A DNA stretch of 64,000 nt, from positions 1,771,772-1,835,771 of the forward strand of contig OX438758.1 in the NCBI GenBank assembly GCA_949316235.1. Direction: 5' to 3'. This document shows, one piece after another, positions 32,899 through 43,367 of this stretch. How positions within the stretch are numbered: position 1 is the first letter of the stretch; every line of letters begins with the position of its first letter. Made by a program: the position numbers and the translations under genes. Source of the DNA: Oegoconia quadripuncta (taxonomy: Eukaryota > Arthropoda > Insecta > Lepidoptera > Autostichidae). The notes beneath the pieces are model-generated. The model saw only the letters and a program-made list of their open reading frames with translations. It searched no databases and was not told where the DNA came from.

Positions 32899-34769
32899 CG
32901 CACTTCCGGGCTGGTCAGTTAACTCAGTTCACAACAAGATGGCTGGAGATGCAGGCACCAGGTCCTTTACTAAATATTATTCAAGGTTTTCGAATTCCGT
33001 TTTTCTCAAAAGTACCATTGATAGTGCCGAATCTAAACAATTGCAAGTTTCAAACCCCAGTTTCAAAAGAAATGAAAAATGTAATTTCCCAAATGATTCA
33101 AATGGGGGTACTAGAACCTGCGGACCTCAGTCCCAGCTTCGTATCCCCCATATTTTTAATCCCAAAAAGCGACGGATCGATCCGTCCGATATTCAATTTA
33201 AAGAATTTGAACGATTACATATACCTGTCCACATTTCGATTAATAAATATGTTCAAAGTACCGAATTTTCTCCAACCTATGGACTGGCTTGTCAAAATCG
33301 ATTTGGAAAACGCATACTTTCACCTGAGCATTCACAAGTCCCACAGACGGTTTCTAAGAGTTATTTTCGACGGTCAGTTATACCAAATAACATGTTTGCC
33401 CTTCGGTCTAGCCTGTGCACCCAAGGTGTTTGCTTCCCTTACGAATTGGGTCGCACAGATTCTCAGGGAAAAAGGCTTCCGTATTTTAGTATACCTAGAC
33501 GATTTTTTAATAGCTCATCAGGACAAACAGGTCCTTGCTTACCAAGTTCAGGAAGTGTTAAATACTCTCGAGTACCTAGGGTGGCAAATAAATTACAAAA
33601 AGTCCATATTAATTCCACAAAAACGATTGGAATATCTGGGCATACGGTGGGATCCACACGAAAACAAGAAATCTCTGCCACCACAAAAAAGCGAGAGCCT
33701 AGCCAAAAACATAGTAAGCGTCCTAAATCGAAGGACTGCAAATCTAAAAGAGATTCAAAGCTTGGTAGGGTCTCTAAACTTCGCGAGTTTTCCAGTCCCC
33801 AGAGGCAGACTGAATCACCGAGCTCTTCTTCAGCAATGTCAAAATCTTGTCAATCTCAATCCAAACAAACGGTATCAAATTCCACAACATGCGTTAACAG
33901 AGTTAGTATGGTGGAAGAAAAATCTGACAAAGGGCTCGGTGATTCACCACCCTCCGGTATCGCATTATCTCGTGACAGATGCCTCGGAGCTAGCATGGGG
34001 TGCGCAATTAGACAAGCTGAGTCTGTTTGGTCAGTGGACTCGCGAAGAATCTCAGCTGCATTCCAATCAGCGAGAGATGTTAGCAGTGTGGTACGTGTTA
34101 AAAGATCACGGTCCTTACCTTGCAGATTCAGCTACTCTAATTCAGAGCGACAACAAGTCAGTAGTCGCCTATTTAAGGAACGAAGGAGGGACTCGCTCCC
34201 TTCCTCTATTGAAGCTGACATTCGATATTTTCAAAATTTTGGACCACCACCGTATTCATATCGAAGTTCATTACATACCGGGACGTTTCAATCCAGAGGC
34301 AGATCACCTGTCACGCCTAACACAACCACCCGAATGGCACCTTCTCCCGGAGATCACCAATGTAATATTTTCGAAATGGGGAACTCCGGTCATCGATCTC
34401 TTTGCATCGGCGACAGCCCATGTAGTTCCTCAATACGTAACGCTAGATATATCCGATCGCAAGGCCAGATACCACGATGCTTTCAGTCGAATATGGCATT
34501 ACCGATTAGCATGGATATTTCCTCCACCCTTTTTAATACCTCGGGTCCTAACTCACCTCAACTCGGCGTCGGGCATTTATCTAATAGTGGCACCTCGCTG
34601 GACCAAGGTTTACTGGCGTCCAGATGTGAAAAATCGCGCTCAGACAGCTCCTTTCACGATACGCAATTTAGGGCAGATCCTAATAGATACAGCAACCCGA
34701 CTTCCTCCTCCCAAATTTCAGGACATGATCCTGGAAGTTTGGAAATGTGGGGGTGGGCAGAATGTCTAG
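32526..34769 (+). CDS. DIRS reverse transcriptase / RNase H
   Basis: An uninterrupted 747-codon frame. RT motifs: PIFLIPKSDGSIRPIFNLKN, DLENAYFHLSI, LPFGLACAPKVF, ILVYLDDFLI (catalytic YLDD), LEYLGIRWD. RNase H motifs: YLVTDASELAWGA, HSNQREMLAVWYVL, IQSDNKSVVAYL, PGRFNPEADHLSR. The C-terminal part (VIDLFASATAHVVP) is the region seen after RNase H in DIRS elements. The first ATG lies in gag-overlapping sequence, so the true start may be by frameshift or internal. No inactivating change is visible. Confidence 0.93.
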   Translation: MVLIKSFGQCVHHNLSLWRKRDSNCQIIITENPLKLLSILPTVRIGIIQYRHRYRQYTMPHIIIAQSFFNQIECHGHSSQAGLSVNEVSKIKPRRAIQTPLVAKLDPRVIPFHAATRGQKENSDSHFRAGQLTQFTTRWLEMQAPGPLLNIIQGFRIPFFSKVPLIVPNLNNCKFQTPVSKEMKNVISQMIQMGVLEPADLSPSFVSPIFLIPKSDGSIRPIFNLKNLNDYIYLSTFRLINMFKVPNFLQPMDWLVKIDLENAYFHLSIHKSHRRFLRVIFDGQLYQITCLPFGLACAPKVFASLTNWVAQILREKGFRILVYLDDFLIAHQDKQVLAYQVQEVLNTLEYLGWQINYKKSILIPQKRLEYLGIRWDPHENKKSLPPQKSESLAKNIVSVLNRRTANLKEIQSLVGSLNFASFPVPRGRLNHRALLQQCQNLVNLNPNKRYQIPQHALTELVWWKKNLTKGSVIHHPPVSHYLVTDASELAWGAQLDKLSLFGQWTREESQLHSNQREMLAVWYVLKDHGPYLADSATLIQSDNKSVVAYLRNEGGTRSLPLLKLTFDIFKILDHHRIHIEVHYIPGRFNPEADHLSRLTQPPEWHLLPEITNVIFSKWGTPVIDLFASATAHVVPQYVTLDISDRKARYHDAFSRIWHYRLAWIFPPPFLIPRVLTHLNSASGIYLIVAPRWTKVYWRPDVKNRAQTAPFTIRNLGQILIDTATRLPPPKFQDMILEVWKCGGGQNV

Positions 34770-35746
34770 CTTCATGGACGCAAGAACAGAAAAAATTTCT
34801 ATTATCGGGTTGGCGAATGTCATCTTTAAAGACTTACAAACCTGCATGGCATAAATGGTGTATATGGGCTAGTCAGAATTGCGTCAACTATTCAAATCCA
34901 GAGGGCGCAGACCTAGCTAGATTTTTAATTTACTTGTACCAAACACAAGGCTTATCTTACAATACAATTCTGGTTTACAAGTCTGCAATTTCTACCTTGT
35001 GTAATCCTAATACAACAGAGAGACTTAGCTCTCATGTTCTAGTAAAACAAGTTCTAAGATCAATTAAGAATAAAAATCCGAAATGTTGTAAGGCTCCCAT
35101 ATGGGACACTGATGCACTTTGTTCTTGGTTGAAGCAAGCTGGCGTAAACAAAGATAGTCTTTACGAATGTTCCAAAAGAGCTTCTATTTTATTGCTATTG
35201 TGTTCGGGGCGTAGGGTTCACGACCTCACACTGTTAACAATTGATCAAGATAATTGTATTGTTTTTGAGGATTCTATTATTTTTTGGCCAATGCTTGGAT
35301 CTAAAACAGATTCCGGTGATTTTCGACAGTCAGGCTGGCGTTTATATGTAAATAAGGACATACAAAATCTTGATCCCATTTTTTGGATAAAAAGAGTAAT
35401 TGAGTTATCACAAGAAAGACGTTTAATGGTTAAAGTAAATAATTTATTTATAACAACATGTGGTACTCCAAAGCCTGCTACGCGAACAGTAATAGCAGGC
35501 TGGATAAAAAGAGTTTTGGAGGATGCAGGGATTAAGGCCAGTCCAGGCAGTGTGCGACCAGCTGTGGCTTCCAAAAGTTGGCTAGAGCAATGTCCTGTAG
35601 ATGAAATACTCGCTCGAGGAAACTGGCGTTCTGAAAATACATTTAGAAAGTTTTACTGCAGAGAAATAAGAACATCACATACTAATTCTGTTCCCTTTTC
35701 CACAGGTACAAGTATGAGCTTATCAAGGTTATTTGCTCCTATATAA
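34736..35746 (+). CDS. DIRS tyrosine recombinase
   Basis: The conserved recombinase begins about 34745 (WAECLASWTQEQKKFLL) and ends with a stop at 35744-35746. The core-binding part includes WHKWCIWASQNCVNY and LYQTQGLSYNTI. The catalytic domain has LLLLCSGRRVHDLTLL (first Arg), VRPAVASKSWL (the box II R), ILARGNWRSENTFRKFYCRE (nucleophile Tyr). The recombinase replaces the integrase of LTR elements. The same frame is open upstream to 32939, underneath the RT gene; how translation reaches it is unknown. Confidence 0.92.
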   Translation, partial: SLEMWGWAECLASWTQEQKKFLLSGWRMSSLKTYKPAWHKWCIWASQNCVNYSNPEGADLARFLIYLYQTQGLSYNTILVYKSAISTLCNPNTTERLSSHVLVKQVLRSIKNKNPKCCKAPIWDTDALCSWLKQAGVNKDSLYECSKRASILLLLCSGRRVHDLTLLTIDQDNCIVFEDSIIFWPMLGSKTDSGDFRQSGWRLYVNKDIQNLDPIFWIKRVIELSQERRLMVKVNNLFITTCGTPKPATRTVIAGWIKRVLEDAGIKASPGSVRPAVASKSWLEQCPVDEILARGNWRSENTFRKFYCREIRTSHTNSVPFSTGTSMSLSRLFAPI

Positions 35747-35759
35747 TTATTGATTTTAT

Positions 35760-36732
35760 TATATACTTGTACATTAGTGGTTCAGCATTTTATTTATGTA
35801 TAATGATTAACATTTATAACCTTATAATAATTGGTACCTTGATTGTAATTGAGAGGTATTTGCTGACAATGTAATTAATTATAAAACGTTTACTTACATG
35901 ATCTGTTAGTTTCAAGCTGATTATAGTGCTTATAAAATAAATGTATCAATATAATTTGTCCTTTTCATTTCACTACTGGCACTGTTGATAATGGGAATGT
36001 AGAAGGATGACACCATTTCTTATATTTATGTATTTCCATTGTACGAATTAGGTTGTCAACAAACCATTCATTATTGACGGTGCCCATTCACATAATGCTC
36101 ATAGTCTATCCCCTATGCATGCACTGACATACAAATATCATAATGAGGGGTTATTACGTCACTTGTGAACTCTTATATAGTTAGGACAGCAATATTATGC
36201 AAAGATCATTTTAATTATGTGCAGATATCCCCCTTTCACACGAATACCGTTTTCTCTGACGAGCAGGAATAGATTCATGGATACACAGTTAATTGTTGGA
36301 CCATTAAACCATGGACTATGTTGTAATTATTTCTATCACTTATAGATCCGCTATTGATTTGGCACACAAACGGTATAGTATGAATGGCAATCGCCTAGAG
36401 TGCGAACTTGTTCGTCATATATCTTATTTTACCCACTTAATCAGTCACAGAAAATATGCAAGTTCGATAGGGTTATATGCATAACCTCTTTTCTAATGTC
36501 ATGTGATTGTACTAAGCACGGGGCAATAACCCATTTTTTTTTTTTTTTTTTTTCTAAAACTATTGTTTTGGCTTGGCTGGTGGTGTTTACAGTTCGTTAA
36601 GTTCCCAGGCAAATTCATCGTAAATCTGCTCTTAAATATTCTAAGTCATATTTCTAATGATACTCCGTGTATGAGCAGCACATTTATTTTGTTTTTCACA
36701 TTGGCGTCTGTCACCAGGCGATAACAAACAGG
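35760..36732 (+). other. DIRS 3' non-coding region
   Basis: No gene. It has a 20-T run at 36533-36552 and lies between the recombinase stop and the internal complementary region. A polyadenylation signal may be in the AT-rich 35900 area (AAAATAAATG). Confidence 0.6.
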
Positions 36733-36839
36733 TCTCAAATATTGTTTTAGGCTTCGAATATCGGTACAGTGGCTTAATAGCAGCGTTTTACCTACCAATA
36801 AAACGCTTATTAAGCAACTTACCATATTCGAAGCCTAAA
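36733..36839 (+). other. DIRS internal complementary region
   Basis: 36733-36777 (45 bp) is the exact-looking complement of the left terminus (31175-31219). The adjoining 36778-36839 (62 bp) is the complement of the right terminus (37012-37073). In the DIRS-1 model this region templates the joining of the two ends into the circular intermediate used by the recombinase. Confidence 0.93.
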
Positions 36840-36871
36840 TTTTTATTTCTGCCTGGTCCATATTTTAGACT

Positions 36872-37073
36872 CAATGAGCGAATCAAGCGCACGTTGCTCG
36901 CGCCATGCTGCCTGGTGACGGAAGTTGCTGGATGAAACTTGGAAGGGGGGATAGAGACTCGGGTATTTCCGCCACGTGACGTATGACAGGGTTGCCACTC
37001 TCAAATGTTGTTTTAGGCTTCGAATATGGTAAGTTGCTTAATAAGCGTTTTATTGGTAGGTAAAACGCTGCTA
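36872..37073 (-). repeat. Right inverted terminal repeat of DIRS
   Basis: 36872-37027 complements the left repeat; 37028-37073 is a right-specific 46-bp extension, itself mirrored in the internal complementary region. It contains a short inverted repeat (AAGCGTTTTA...TAAAACGCTG). Confidence 0.9.
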
Positions 37074-37300
37074 ATATGTAATATTAAAATGTAATATTAT
37101 TGTAAAGATGGAAACAAATTGAAAAGATGTGTTGTTGCGGAGTTTCTTGTCGCTTCTTCTCCCTAACCATAACACCTTGCGAAGCGATGTAGTTTAAAAA
37201 AAAATAATAACATGTTGACTTTCAATAAGTGATATTTTTGTATCCTACATTGAATAAAATATTTTTGATTTTGATTTTTTGATTTTGATATTTTCGTGAG
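37074..37300 (+). repeat. 3' tail of the interrupted CR1-type copy
   Basis: Resumes the LINE 3' UTR after the DIRS insertion and ends with a TTTTTGATTTTGATTTTTTG microsatellite-type tail preceded by GAATAAAATA. The complete copy at 63.5-63.76 kb has the same type of end. Confidence 0.8.
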
Positions 37301-37324
37301 TTTAACCATCCACTTAAGGATAAT

Positions 37325-37619
37325 TTGAAGTGCTTCCTTCTAATCGCGTGGAATTTAAAGGAGAATGGTTCACATTACTGTGAATGCTTTGTTCGAAGTT
37401 ACTTCGGAGGATCAACAGCGACAAGTAAGGAAATATTTATTTACATATATTATCCCTATTTATCATTTATGTTTTCAAAAATCCTCTCTACATTTAGCCA
37501 TGTATTAACGGGCCTTTATTGTTTCAGCTCGACCCATGGCACCTCTTGATGAGGCTCGTAAAAACTTATCCCAAGTGGAGCTGATAGAGCAATTCGCTTA
37601 CCTGAATAGTATAGTGGAG
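37325..37619 (+). pseudogene. Spliced coding-like exons, unknown gene, left part
   Basis: First exon about 37325-37421 (HYCECFVRSYFGGSTA, then donor ACA|AGTAAGG or ACAA|GTAAGG). Acceptor TTTCAG at 37523-37528. Second exon reads RPMAPLDEARKNLSQVELIE and FAYLNSIVE up to 37619, where the copia-type element starts. It resumes at 47466, where the frame continues as LQRAAADAANARALEQ. I do not recognise the protein; a C-terminal coiled coil seems likely. It could be a host gene or a Harbinger accessory gene. Confidence 0.5.
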
Positions 37620-37909
37620 TAGGACAGAAGATCTACGTATAAGTATATAGTTTTGTAATTTGAGAGAAATAGTAGTTAGTTTAAAAGGTTTATAGGGAAC
37701 ACTTTTAGTTTAATATTATTTATCACCACAACACATAACACAAAATATTAATATAGATTATTCATTTAGTTGACAAGTCGAGATAATATATTTTTACAAA
37801 CAAGAGTGACAACAATAGGGAAAAACAACACGGTAGCCTAGCAACATTATGACAGTATTTCAAACTGGTTATTGTTCTTTCTGTTAATGGCCAGCTACCT
37901 AATTTAATA
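37620..37909 (-). repeat. 3' LTR of copia-type element
   Basis: On the minus strand the LTR starts TATTAAATTAGGTAGCTGGC, right after a purine-rich tract (GAGGGAAAG), and ends ...TCTTCTGTCCTA at 37620. All but its last ~27 bases recur at 47204-47465 with about four differences. GGAG flanks the outer ends of both copies (37616-37619, 47466-47469), taken as a 4-bp target duplication. Confidence 0.75.
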
Positions 37910-38495
37910 CTTTCCCTCATTGACATGAAACGTTTTAATGAGTTTTAAACAGTCCTAGATGGGCGCGAATCTCAGCTAGCCTTGGTCTAGGAACTGCCTT
38001 GGTCATAATGTCTGCCAATTGGGTGGCTGAAGTTGTTTTTGCCACTTGTAATAAGTCCGTCCAGAACCATCTCTCGGACAAAGAAATGCCGTATGCGAAT
38101 ATGCTTTGTCCTTTTATGAAATTCAGGATTGTGGGTTAATCTAATGGCGGCTTCATTGTCGACTTTCAGGTTAGGAACTCCATCTAGTTCAGTTAAGTCT
38201 CCAAAGACTCTCTGAAGCCAAATCAGCTCTCTAGCAGCTTCACTTGCCGCTACAATTTCGGCTTCTGTGGTTGAAATCGACACTGAAGCTTGACGTTGGC
38301 TAAGCCAGGATATGGCACCTCCAGCATACAAGCATGCTACTCCAGTTGTTGACCTTCCAGTCGTTTGGTCTCCTGCATGATCAGCATCGCTGTATCCTTC
38401 GATAGCAATACTGGCTAAATCCGATCTGTACTTGATACCAAAGGTCATTGTACCTTTCAGGTATCGAAAGATCTTCTTTACTTTTTGCTCATGTC
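37910..38495 (-). pseudogene. Ty1/copia RNase H, 3' end of pol
   Basis: Reads TMTFGIKYRSDLASIAIEGY, DADHAGDQTTGRSTTG, SWLSQRQASVSISTTEAEIV and HIRIRHFFVREMV, the diagnostic copia RNase H. A short polypurine tract follows before the LTR. Homology stops near 38495, where another transposon starts. The rest of the copia interior is missing from this locus. Confidence 0.88.
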
Positions 38496-38857
38496 AAGAC
38501 GGGTATTTCTAATGAGTCTTTTAAAACGGAAATAAACAATATCTACCATAGACTCAAACAAATAAAGTCGGATTTCAAATAAAATCGGACGGATTTGACC
38601 AAATTTGATAGTAAGGGAAGGATTTGGCCGAATTTGATTATCATAGCTTTGGATTTGACCGATTCTGAATGGTCATCTATGGATATGGCCATTTTTGTAA
38701 TTGCGTGTACGGGAGGCCAGGGGTGGTAAATCTTGGTTTAATATTACTATATTAAACCAATAACAATCCTGTAAATACAATAAAACGTGTTTCAGATAAG
38801 AAGACTTTGTTTACTTTTTTACTTAGAACTAAACTTAAAACTTGTACACAATTAAAA
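38496..38857. other. Short irregular tandem repeat, no gene
   Basis: 38570-38700 has three or four loose copies of GGATTTGACCAAATTTGAT-like sequence about 32 bp apart. Otherwise uncharacterised; presumably the 3' flank of the transposon gene that follows. Confidence 0.4.
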
Positions 38858-39972
38858 TTAAACAATTAAATTTGGCAACTCGTCTAAAGCTTCACATTTT
38901 TCTTCTTCATAAGAATTTAGTAATTCAGCTGGCTTTGATAACACATCACTGAAATACCTCAACTCTGGGAGTTCATCCCATTGTTCACCATAATGAGTAG
39001 TCAGTAGATGTTTAACGTCTACAAGTTTCGCGTCTTTAACTTTGACGTACAGAGGTACAGGATCTGGGTTAATCTGGCTAGCAGATTTTCCTTTCTTGCA
39101 AATGTTCTTAAAATCTCCCTGACGGTTGTGATAACTTTCTTCGGCACGCACTACGACATTTGTCTTTTGTTTATTTTTTTTTTATAAAAAATCTTTTACT
39201 TTTTTTAATTGAGAAGTGCATTGCAGTTGTAGTTTTAAATATTTTTCCAGTTGCTTCTTTCCACTGCATAGCTTGCACATCAGTACCTAAATGAAGCACA
39301 GTAGCCTGTTCTTTAAAAAAAATTCATAACCATCTGGTCCAGGTATGGATTCCATTTTTTTAATTTTTTTTTTCAATTTGTCAAAGACTCTGTCCGGTGG
39401 CAGAAAAGAATGACCTACAACAGGAAAGACAATCTCGATCATTTTAATCCTATCCGGAGCATGATCCATAAGATACTTGGAGGCCATACCGAGTAAAGTA
39501 GAATTTTTATTTTGGCCACTGCAACCATCTGCGACTAAGCGTATCGAAGTTTTTCATTTTTTCAAGTTTTTCAAAGAACTTTTTCATGATTCTCGACTAC
39601 AGAACACAGGCAATGGAATACAGCACTGGCAATTTCGTTCGATGCTTTTGGCAATAAGTCCTCCGTCCAAGTGTATGCAAACACGTTCTCGCTATTCAGT
39701 TGGGACTTTGAGTGACCAACAACGATGGTGAAGTTATAAATATATAGGCTCAACTCACACCGAAAGAGCGGCGAAGGTCAGCGGAGCGCAGCAACCCGCT
39801 CGGTAGAGAAGGCGCGAGGAATCCCGCGACTGCTCGAGAAGTCGCTGGAATGCGAGAGAAGTCGCGGGACTCCGCGCGCCTTCTCGAGCCCGCCCGCGAT
39901 GAATTCACGGGTCGTTCTATGCGCAGTTCACTTTCAACAAAACTCGAGGAAACTTGTGTTTATGCAGTGAAA

Positions 39973-42432
39973 ATGGGTATTTTGGATTTAATTATTATTG
40001 CACATGTAATTGAAGAAGAGGAAGAGGCCGAAGATATAAGGAGGGAAAGATTTAAAAGAAAAAGAAATTTTTGGGTACACGCCATGTGGAAGAAGAGACG
40101 TTTGTTTGGCCAATTTCAAACATTTTGCACAAATTTACATCTGTATCCTAGCATTCATTATGACTATTATAAAATGAACTATAACAAATTTGAAAGTTTG
40201 TTGAAAATTCTCAGGCCACATATTCAAAAACAAAATACCAATTATAGATTGGCTATTTCCGCTGAAGAAAGACTATCGGTCTGCCTCAGGTGAGTAAATA
40301 AATAAAAAGTATATTGTTCAATTGTATTGTTATTTATTGTTCAACATTACTACTCCAACAAAAACATTGTTTGAAAGAAAATTTAGGCAACAGTTCTTTA
40401 ATAGTCAAATGTCGTATTGATAATTGGTTTCTTCACGCAATACAGAATCAGAGGATCTTTGTTGTGATTTCGACATAGCGTGTGGTATATAAGGCGACGG
40501 AGGTGGGTCGAATGAACTAGAGTTTGAATAAATCGGAAGTGAGGAGTTCTCGTAGATATTTTCTGTGTTCGTTTCTTGATAACTTGTTGAAGTCGACGGT
40601 ATTTTGGATGGTTTGTATGAAAACGATGTAATAGTTTTTTTTTCTGCAGCCGGTATTATTGATGGTGTGTATGAAAAGGATGTGGTTGGAATGTTTGAAT
40701 TTTCTGTCACAGATCTAGGACTGATACTGGTTGTTTCCAATGCATACTTTGAAGAAGATGATATGGTTGTATTATTTCCTGTGGCAGATAAGTCGAATTC
40801 AGCTGTATCTCGTGTCATGTTACCACCGGTGTCATCGGCAAGTCTTATTTCCGTTTCATTTATAAGGCGGAAAATTTCTCCTTTTAATTTGGCTTGAATA
40901 TTTTTAGGCATTGTTTTCACAGTTCGGCCCATGGTTAAGAAAAAGCTAATGGTTGGGTCATCTTCTATTTGCTTGTCTTCAATATATTGTTTGAACAATA
41001 AATTTGACATTTTGAGAGGCTGTTCGTTGGATGAAGAGGTCCGGTTTGATAGCTGCGACTGTGGCCGTGGTGACGGTGATAACTGCGACTGTGGCCGTGG
41101 TGAGGGTAAAAGCTGCGTCTGCGGTCTTGGTGACATAGACTGATATTCGCCATCTGTGGTAATATCTGAATCTTCTGGCGAACTCGTTAAATTTGAAATT
41201 TGTTTCCTGCTTTTCATGAAGGGTTTTATGAATGCTAATTCTTTTTCAAATTTTAATGGGCGTTCTACTGTTCTAGCTGACCCACTTCTACTCTCTCTTA
41301 ATGAAATGCCCTTTCTATAACTATCTCGTAATTTCTTCCAAGACTTTTGGCAATCCTCCACTATAGCAGTAATATAATTATTCATATAACAATCTTGTTA
41401 TGTTTTTATGGTTTTTATTTTTTTATGATGGTAAATAATAATATACACACACGGACAAAAGTAGACAACTACTGGGGCTGTTACTCTTGATTTGTCGATA
41501 TGTGTAACTATAACTGGTGATAATAATTATATTTTGTTTCAGATTTCTAACTACTGCTATCAGTTTCAAAGCGCTAGCTCACGAGTATCGAATGGGATAT
41601 AGTACTGTACTTCTAATTGTTCACGAAACTTGCTCCGCGATATGGAAGTGTTTACGGCCGCGTGTTATGCCAAAACCGACAGCTGAGCTATGGACCAAAC
41701 TAGCAAAAGAATTTGAAACACAATGGAATTTTCCTAACTGTAGCCATAGATGGCAAACATGTTAATATAAGAGCACCATGGAACAGCGGCAGTCAATTTT
41801 ATAACTATAAAAAAATTTTCAGTGTAGTTTTGTTAGCCATAGCTGATGCAAATTATCGATTCGTTGTAGTCGATATTGGAGCATATGGTCGCAATAGTGA
41901 TAGTGGCATTTTAAGCAGCTCAAGATTAGGACAATCATTGAATAATAATACACTGGATATACCACCTAATAAATGTTTGCCAGGTACGACAGAAGCATTG
42001 CCACATGTTTTTGTTGGAGATGAGGCTTTCCCGTTACACGAACACATAATGAGACCTTTTCCTGGAAACCAAGTGTCGACAGACGTCGAGAAGAAAATAT
42101 TTAATTATCGCCTGAGCCGTGCAAGACGTATTATAGAGAGCAGTTTCGGAATACTAACACAAAAATTTGAGATTTTTCAAAAGAGAATTAAAATGCAACC
42201 CAAATACCTAGACATTATGATATTAGCGTGCACTTGTTTACATAATTACCTAAGAAATGATGAAATATTTGAAGACATAATTGAAACAGTGCCAATAAAT
42301 AGTATATTACAAAATTTTCGAGCGGATTCTGTTTCCCGAGAAAATGCTATGTGTATAAGAGATAAATTTAAGACTTATTTTAATTCTTGTGGTGCAGTTT
42401 CTTGGCAAAACGAAATGATTTCCCGTAGTTGA
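39973..42432 (+). pseudogene. Harbinger-2 transposase, one frameshift
   Basis: Exon 1 is 39973-40289 (MGILDLIIIAHVIEEEEEAE, NYRLAISAEERLSVCLR; donor CAG|GTGAGT). Exon 2 starts at 41543 after TTTGTTTCAG and ends in a stop at 42430-42432. The intron has the same position and phase as in Harbinger-1 (LR|YLAS versus LR|FLTT). The nuclease motifs are IDGKHVNIRAP, VVVDIGAYGRNSDSG, HVFVGDEAF and NYRLSRARRIIESSFGILTQ. A loss of about 2 nt near 41750, just before AIDGKH, shifts the frame; the rest is open. The intron contains MADF exon 2. Confidence 0.9.
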
Positions 42433-43367
42433 ATAGATTTAATATCAAAATGGTGTGAAGTTTTACAAAAGACTGCGCCGTATGTAAACTAACGAGTTCT
42501 ACAATTTGCTGATGACATCGGGTTCGTCTCCTCTGATCACGTGATCCGTTACAGGTGGAAACGGATCACGCTAAAACTGCACTCGAATCGCGATATCAGA
42601 TGATGTAAAACTCACCCTGTATAGGTTCTTACTTTTTTTATTGTATGTATACATATTTTAAGGAGTTGTTCTACCCATCAATTTTATTTTATTATTTGAT
42701 CGGTTTGTATGGAGCAGCTGATATTTATTTGCGAATTCCAAAGTTGTCTCCATAGTGAAAGTTGTTCAGATTGATGGGAACGACAACCCCTTAAAATATG
42801 TACCTAATATTAAAAAAGAAACACCCTATATATAAATCAGATATTGAAGATTTAGCATGTTTTACTGAAAGAAGACATCATTTTCTTAACAATAAATCCA
42901 CACAGCAGATGACCGATATCCGTGGACTCAAATGTTTTTTTTTTGTGAAACTGATATCGCGATCAGTTGCGACAAAATTTTACATTTTTTGTAAGGGAAA
43001 CTGATATCGCGATCAGACCACACGGATTTAATGTAAGTAGTGGAATCGGATCGCGTGATCAGAGGAGACGAACCCACGACATCGCAACAAGTTAAAGTTA
43101 TTTTTATTAAAATATAAAAAAATGTATTATTTGAATTTTTAAATAAAAATACATATTATTTATATACGTTTTTCTTTTGCTCCCAGTTCAGCAGTGAAGC
43201 AAATAAAAATAATTAAACAAATACATACCAGACATATTCATTTCAGCGCCCACTTTTTGCCAAGCGTTATTTTTCATGTGTTTATCGCTGTAATGCCTTG
43301 ATTTTACATTGTATAGGCAGTCGTACATTTGCACCAAATAAATAAGCTTTTCTTCATCCATTTCCAT
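40405..43367 (-). CDS. Harbinger-2 MADF/BESS accessory protein (two exons)
   Basis: Exon 1 is 43367-43229 (MEMDEEKLIYLVQMYDCLYN, HYSDKHMKNNAWQKVGAEM; donor TCTG|GTATGT). Exon 2 is 41360-40405, after CTGCTATAG. The lengths sum to 1095 nt, 364 residues, with no stop. The junction rebuilds the MADF domain (VEDCQKSWKKLRDSYRKG). Pro/Ser/Gln-rich repeats follow (three PRPQxQLxPS-like units), then a BESS-like motif (DPTISFFLTMGRTVKTMPKN). The 1868-nt intron contains transposase exon 2 and the MITE. The frame is intact although its partner transposase is broken. Confidence 0.87.
42520..43075. mobile_element. hAT-like MITE, 556 bp
   Basis: Inverted ends GGGTTCGTCTCCTCTGATCA and complement, with flanking 8-mers ATGACATC and ACGACATC (7 of 8 identical). 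An 8-bp duplication points to hAT. Internal CTGATATCGCGATCAG-like words recur near both ends and may be transposase sites. No coding capacity. Confidence 0.8.
42649..42804. repeat. Palindromic repeat nested in the MITE
   Basis: Arms ACATATTTTAAGGAGTTGTT (left) and CAACCCCTTAAAATATGT (right) pair as an inverted repeat around about 90 bp. Probably a still smaller inserted element. Confidence 0.6.

Larger units (their letters stand above)
31175..37073 (+). mobile_element. Complete DIRS-type retrotransposon
   Basis: A 5.9-kb tyrosine-recombinase retrotransposon. It has inverted (not direct) terminal repeats, gag, RT/RNase H and recombinase frames, no integrase, and an internal complementary region, the DIRS hallmark set. 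No target duplication is seen, as expected for recombinase integration. It sits in the 3' UTR of the CR1-type copy (29673-31174 / 37074-37300). Confidence 0.95.

Noticed and set aside
33463..33741. Minus-strand frame inside DIRS
   Set aside because: Antisense shadow of the RT gene.
32939..34735. 935-residue recombinase fusion protein
   Set aside because: The upstream 600 codons do not resemble a protein domain; I kept the recombinase itself and treated the open overlap as a finding.
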